A stretch of 51,909 nucleotides of DNA from Purshia tridentata (Eukaryota; Streptophyta; Magnoliopsida; Rosales; Rosaceae), in assembly GCA_003254885.1 (NCBI GenBank), contig QANT01003226.1, forward strand, positions 1 to 51,909, in the 5' to 3' direction. Under the pieces are notes generated by a model. That model saw nothing but the letters and a program-made list of their open reading frames with translations. It had not been told where the DNA came from and did no database searches. The position numbers and the translations under genes are program-made. Below, one piece after another: positions 46,499 to 51,909 of the stretch; positions within the stretch are counted from its first letter, which is position 1, and every line of letters starts with the position of its first letter.

Positions 46499-49400
46499 TG
46501 CCGGAGAGAGAGTGAGGGGGAGAGAGAGAGAGAGAGAGTGAGTTGTGGGTTTGGTTTGGGGCGAATAGAAAAGCGGGAAGGAGGTGGGGGTACTTATGGA
46601 GGTGAGGTAGGGCATCAGGGGTCGGATATAATTAATGCTCTCTCTCTCTCAGATCTATTTTTTTATTTTTTCTTTTATTATTTTTCTTATTTTCCAAGTA
46701 ATGTTTTTTGGGTCACCAATCACCGTTCATTGGGGCAGCATGAATTGATGTGCATGTGCACCACACATGGGGCTCCTTCTTCTTCATCTTGATATTACTA
46801 GGCCAAGTTGTTGGGGGCCCAAGTTGAAGACCAATGGGACGGAGAGCCACATGCATCTTAATTAGTCTCTAATTAAGCAAAACATGGGGATTTAATTACC
46901 AACAACGATGAGGCCATGCACATTGTTGATGTGAACCTCAAGCATCCAAATCCAATGGGTGTCACCATAATTACTTTAATAATTGTGGAAGGGGTACCCT
47001 TTCAATTTGGCCAAGAGGATTTGATTTCTCAAACCACAAGCAATTCTCAATTCCCACCTCAATAATTTAATACCAAGAACGGTGCATTTCAATAAATATT
47101 TGGGTCCATATGGTATTATGGCAAGATTATACACACTCAAAGAAATGAACCCATTATCAATGTGCATCCAACACTCAAACACAAAAGTGTTGAAATATCA
47201 GATTGGTTCTTCTATATATCTCTAACCAAAACAATACTTGTAATAAAGATGAAGCAACAAAATAGAAAATGGGGTAGCATTAATTTCTAAAATATCCATA
47301 AATATCCGTAGTATTTGTTCAACAAAATAAATTATTAAAATAAAAAAGAGAAAAAGGGGTAAGTGGAAGGCATTTTGCTTGGATCACAAGCTGATCGAGG
47401 CATCTGTGGTTTGATGAAAAATTGGCATCTTTCCCTTTTTTGTAATTTTCCAAAGTGAAACTAAATTGTAATGGAAAACGATAAAGATGAAAAATTGGAA
47501 TCCAAAGCCCGAAACCACAACCTTTGTTTTTTTCTTTTTTCTTTTTTTGGTTTATGGCCTTAAGGCCGTGGAAACTGGAAACCACCACCTTAGAAGCAGA
47601 AGTCGGAAAAGGACAAAATAGCGAGTTGAGAGAGAGAGTGTTGTTAAAGCGCGTAAATGTGGGACCCATTGTCGTCTGCATATCGTCAGTCTGAAGAGGC
47701 CCATGTATTATGGCTAATGGGCTTTAACGACCGGTGGGACCCATCTGGGGCCTCATGCAGTCATGCATGCATTCTTAGCGCACTGCGATTCAGGCTTTTT
47801 CCGGGTTCAGTGGATCCGAGTCCGAGTCCTTTACTCGTGTTTTGGTTTTTTGCCTATGATTGGTTTCACACACGGGGCTCGCTCACAAATACCAACTGCC
47901 TTCCTATCCTATTTTGTGAAATTCATTTAATTAATTACTGGATTTGCTCTTCTTTTTTTCCAAGTCTAGCATAATGTGTTTAGCTGCGAAGAAAGGAAAT
48001 TAAATGATCTCCTTTCGTATTGCTCTTCAAAAAATGCTAAATTGGAGAAAATCCATTTAAAAGCAACATTTATATGTCTATATATATAGTAATTAAATTA
48101 CCCAATTTGTAGCTCATATTGAAAAGTTAGCGTAAGTTTAGATATATTGTACTCTTTTTTAATAAAAATTCATTCGATCATCTTTAAAAGATTCTTGCTT
48201 TTGTGCTTTGATGAGTTTTCGTGATCCTCTCAATGAACTAAAATTGATTAAAAAGATATTTATATGATCCAATATAGTGCTACTTCTTGTTAAAGCATCA
48301 AATTTCACACTAATTGAGTTAAAAGTCTAGTATATGTATTTATTAAATTCTTTTTTTTTGTTATATCGAAGAGAATCAAACATAGTCTAATTATGATCCT
48401 TATTCCACCCACTCTCACCAATTAAGCTAAAAAAATTTAGATGAGTATTCAACTTAATTGGTATTAGAGTAAGTCATCCATATATTGGGTCTAATTTGGA
48501 CACGTGTGCTTTATGTCACACAATATTGCAATTTTTTCATGTGTTTCAGTTTAACTTAACCTAGACTGGTGGTCATACAAAAGAGAGCATGGTGAGAAAT
48601 GGAAAATATATGCATAGCAACTTGAGCCCTTAGTCAAAGGGCATAGGAGGAAAGACCAAATTAAAGAGTGATAATTCAAAGTTGTTGGAGCCCCAATTGG
48701 TCATCCATAATCTGCATGCATGTGAAGGGAATTATTGTTTTGGTTTGCTTCTTTCTTCCTCCAGACTCATCCTCGATCTCATCTCAATCCATAACCCACC
48801 ACCATATATATGCATGTGCCTTCACTAATTGCCTACCTCCTTTTCCCGCCCTTTCTTTAATTTGTTCATACATAACAAGTTTTTCATTTTCCTCCTAATT
48901 ATAATTTTCTATATTGTGTTGTTTATTCCACGAAATTAGCGTTTCATTTGTCCTTCAAATTAATAAAGAATGATAAAACTTGTCTTATATTAATGTTTTA
49001 AATGAGTAAAATAACTATGTAGCATGTCATGCAATATCTACACGTATATTTATCGTTGTATTATCTAATTATATGATTTGTTATCCATCACTTTTATTGA
49101 TTATATATTTTATTTTCTCGTGATAGCTAACTAGTTTAATATATCATTGAACCAAAAGCTAGCTCAACTAAGATCAATAATATATATATATAAGGACAGA
49201 AAGACCAACCAATTAAGGGAGTAGACATCTTAATTATAACAATGTTATACTGTGAGACTGAATCTATACATTTAGACAAGAATGAAAGCTAGCTAGGTAA
49301 TTAATCATAGTCTAAATTAATTTCATATGGATATTTATAGGCTGTTAGCATCATCATGATATAAAGACCAAACAAGTAACATGATGAAATGATAATACCG

Positions 49401-51909
49401 CACACTAAATTTGACAATATTCATTAAAATTGTTTTTTTGTGCATGTTTTGTGTTTTTTTATTATTCTTTCTTCAACAATGTAGACTTGCATCGAATTCT
49501 CTCACAAAGCCACACGGCCCACACATGACATTAATGTGTCAATGTGTGATGCAGAGGGCACATAATCATATATGTTGCTTTCATCTGCAGCAATACTAAT
49601 TAATCGATACTGATCTCTGCTAATTAAATTGCTAATTAATTATATTCTGGTATACGTTTTCACATTGATCAGATCAGTCTCAACATTGCTTTCATTTGTG
49701 GTCGCATTAAAACCAAAGGTGCATATGGTTAGTACTAGCATGCATGTGTATTGTGGGCTGGTGGTGGGTGCAGTTTGACACGCAATGTGTTAAACTTGAA
49801 AAGGTGTCCTAGTCATGCATGCACCGACGACCGACCAACCAGATCTACCAAATCGGCCACCTCATCATCATATCGATCATCACCTGCAATGAATTGAAGT
49901 TAATAAGTTATGAATTGGGTGTGCCTCAACCAAACAACACCAACCCATATATATGCCATGCATGTCAAGACATGTGAACGTAAGATCGCCTTCATCCCTA
50001 CCTATTAATTCCAAAATTTCCACGTTCTAGAGTGAATTGTGATGGGAATTGGGGCATGTGTACGTATATGCATGTGATCCATCCTTGTTAGATAGCTCTT
50101 GCCATACATTGATTCCCGTTTTCAATTAACACCAAGTTTTCAGAATTTAATGGTTGTTTAACATGTTATCATATAAAGATGACTGAATTTAAGTTCGAAA
50201 ATTCCAATTCTTATTAGGTTACTCATTTTTTAAATCGTTTGATATTTATTTGGAAAAGGTAAATTTTGACTATAGCTATATATTTTTCTCTTAAAATGTG
50301 AGAAATGTGGTAACTTAATTGATATATATCAATTATTCACACATTTCCTATCCTTTTAGGTTTTTGAAGTTTTTATAATTTTTGTAACAAATGCATGTAT
50401 ATTATATTATGTACTCAGCTGCTGCAATTAATAGTAGTACTGGCCACACATGGGCCATGGCCTTAATATCGTGTACGGAATTGAAAAACATACAAATGTC
50501 AAACAAATGGGTTTTGTTTAACTTGTAATTTAATGACTTTGATCATTATCTTTCCAAAACATACAGATTAATTGGATGAATTTATAGCACCAAATGCATA
50601 AATATCCTGATTCTTGAGGAAATGAAAGAATGGAATGGTAATTGTCTTGGCCCATCGTGGAATTAGGATCTCCACTATTTTATTTGTGCTAATTAATTTT
50701 ATGTTTCTATTCAAAATGAAGTTATTTTGAGTTTTGAATTTAATTAGGATTCAAAATAAACATTGAAATATAATTATGCTTAAACTATATTATAAATCGA
50801 AGCAGTAGCACCGCTTAGGTTTTTGAAGTAATTTTTGTCTCATTCATCATCTAGATGGTGGGTGATTGCCGATTGGTCTCCAATGGTTGACTTTGCTTTG
50901 CATCATGTGTACGGTGAATGCACTCTTTTTGGGATCCAAAGTTGCAATTTTATGATTAAATTTTTCAGATAGAATAAGAAAACCTTGTTTTGGAGCATGT
51001 ATTTTTATGGGTTTTCAAAATAATTTCACTCCACCAAGATAGATAGCCCTAATCATGAGCTTTCTCTCACTCACATTTTAAAAAATTGCTTGCTAGCTAT
51101 TCCATCCCCACTCGTATATGCACAAGAGATTGAATTATTTATTTGCCAACGAGTCCAATCATGTACGATGGAATATGGATTGGAGCTTTATAGCAACTTT
51201 CCTTCAAAACATGGGATTGAATTATATGATTTAATTTATTTAAAACCCATGATCATGTCAAAGTCAAACAAAAGATTAAACCATTGCTAATGATCGCCAT
51301 AAAAATATAAATCCCTTTTTAGGTCATAAGGAGTACGGTTTAAGAACTTAAAGTGTCACACAATTCTACTGGTTTATCTCCAATAATTTCACATAAAGAA
51401 AATGTTGCATACTAAAATACTTCAATTCGGTTTGTATTATATCTATTTTACAATTTTTTGGTTCTAATGGGCCTTTTTGTTAGTAGAGACGGTCCAATCT
51501 GAGGCCCATCCAAATCACAAGGCAGGCTAGATAGCTAAGTTGTTGCCTAAGAGGCAAGTTAAGACTTATAAACCTAAAGGAGGAAACCATAAAATAATAA
51601 CATTAATGGGCTATTTTAAAAATAAGGGATTAAAAGAATATAGTTTAGGGTTAGTGAAAAATAAGAGACTATGTACAAAAATAGTCCAGCTTCCTGAAAA
51701 TTAGACAACCCAATTAACCTGTTTTAGAAAAGAAAGTTATTTGATATTATTTCTTTGGGTGATTTATAGGCCGGTCCAATTTTTTTTCCTCTCTTAGACT
51801 AATACCTTAATACTTTTTTATTTTTGACTAAAGTCCAAAAATATTATACAGATGTTTTTAATTTAAAAAATATATAATCTTATCCTAAAATTAATGATAT
51901 GTAAATCTT
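46499..51909. other. Spacer upstream of the expansin gene to the window end
   Basis: The first few hundred bases are the expansin leader and promoter: GA tract at 46520-46537, CT tract at 46637-46655 and a TATA-like CATAAGTA near 46593. The following 5 kb is AT-rich, with short open frames but none resembling a protein. A somewhat GC-richer patch at about 47640-47830 is noted but unexplained. I see no tRNA, miRNA precursor or mobile-element termini that I can defend. Confidence 0.6.

Noticed and set aside
47319..47974. Two frames of about 105-120 residues on opposite strands
   Set aside because: Low complexity, no homology recognised, no supporting splice sites or leader.
1..51909. CRISPR arrays, bacterial operons, integrated plasmid or viral genes
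   Set aside because: None seen; all genes are plant nuclear types with spliceosomal introns.
46900..51909. Plant miRNA precursors
   Set aside because: A scan by eye for common conserved miRNA sequences found none; a folding and small-RNA search would be needed to exclude lineage-specific ones.

Overview
This window is nuclear DNA from a flowering plant, almost certainly a eudicot. It is AT-rich, the genes carry GT-AG introns, and every recognisable protein belongs to a land-plant family. I cannot name the species. All intron boundaries below come from reading splice sites and checking frame continuity by eye.

Layout from left to right. (1) 860-5195 (+): an eight-exon three-repeat MYB gene (MYB3R3/MYB3R5 type). 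Its upstream DNA holds a perfect E2F-type site and a perfect mitosis-specific-activator (MSA) element. (2) 8644-18488 (-): a 13-exon PROTEOLYSIS 6 (PRT6) gene of 2067 codons, the N-degron E3 ligase used in plant oxygen sensing. It converges on the MYB3R gene. (3) 18.5-21.7 kb: repeat-rich spacer with an imperfect inverted repeat and a 238-bp tandem duplication. (4) 21761-25207 (+): a gene for a methyl-CpG-binding-domain (MBD) protein. Its 3' exons were made by serial exon-intron duplication, one copy carries a nonsense codon, and the last exon encodes a C-terminal membrane-anchor-like segment. (5) 25984-27045 (-): a single-coding-exon ASYMMETRIC LEAVES1/PHANTASTICA MYB gene, probably with a 1.7-kb leader intron. 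(6) 29.3-36.4 kb: about 7 kb of spacer with three inverted-repeat or MITE-type elements, a possible LTR-retroelement scrap and an isolated GC-rich block. (7) 36412-38868 (+): a receptor-like cytoplasmic kinase of the PBL/NAK group. (8) 40164-40944 (+): a small single-C2-domain protein. (9) 41046-41118 (+): tRNA-Lys(UUU). (10) 44905-46498 (-): an alpha-expansin. (11) 46.5-51.9 kb: AT-rich spacer with no gene that I can support.

The genes do not form one pathway. They are independent plant genes for cell-cycle transcription, protein turnover, chromatin reading, leaf polarity, signalling, translation and wall loosening. The most unusual locus is the MBD gene. Its phase-0 duplicated exons, one of them interrupted by a stop, suggest that exon skipping could decide between a soluble and a membrane-anchored methyl-DNA reader. 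That is inference from sequence and needs transcript evidence.
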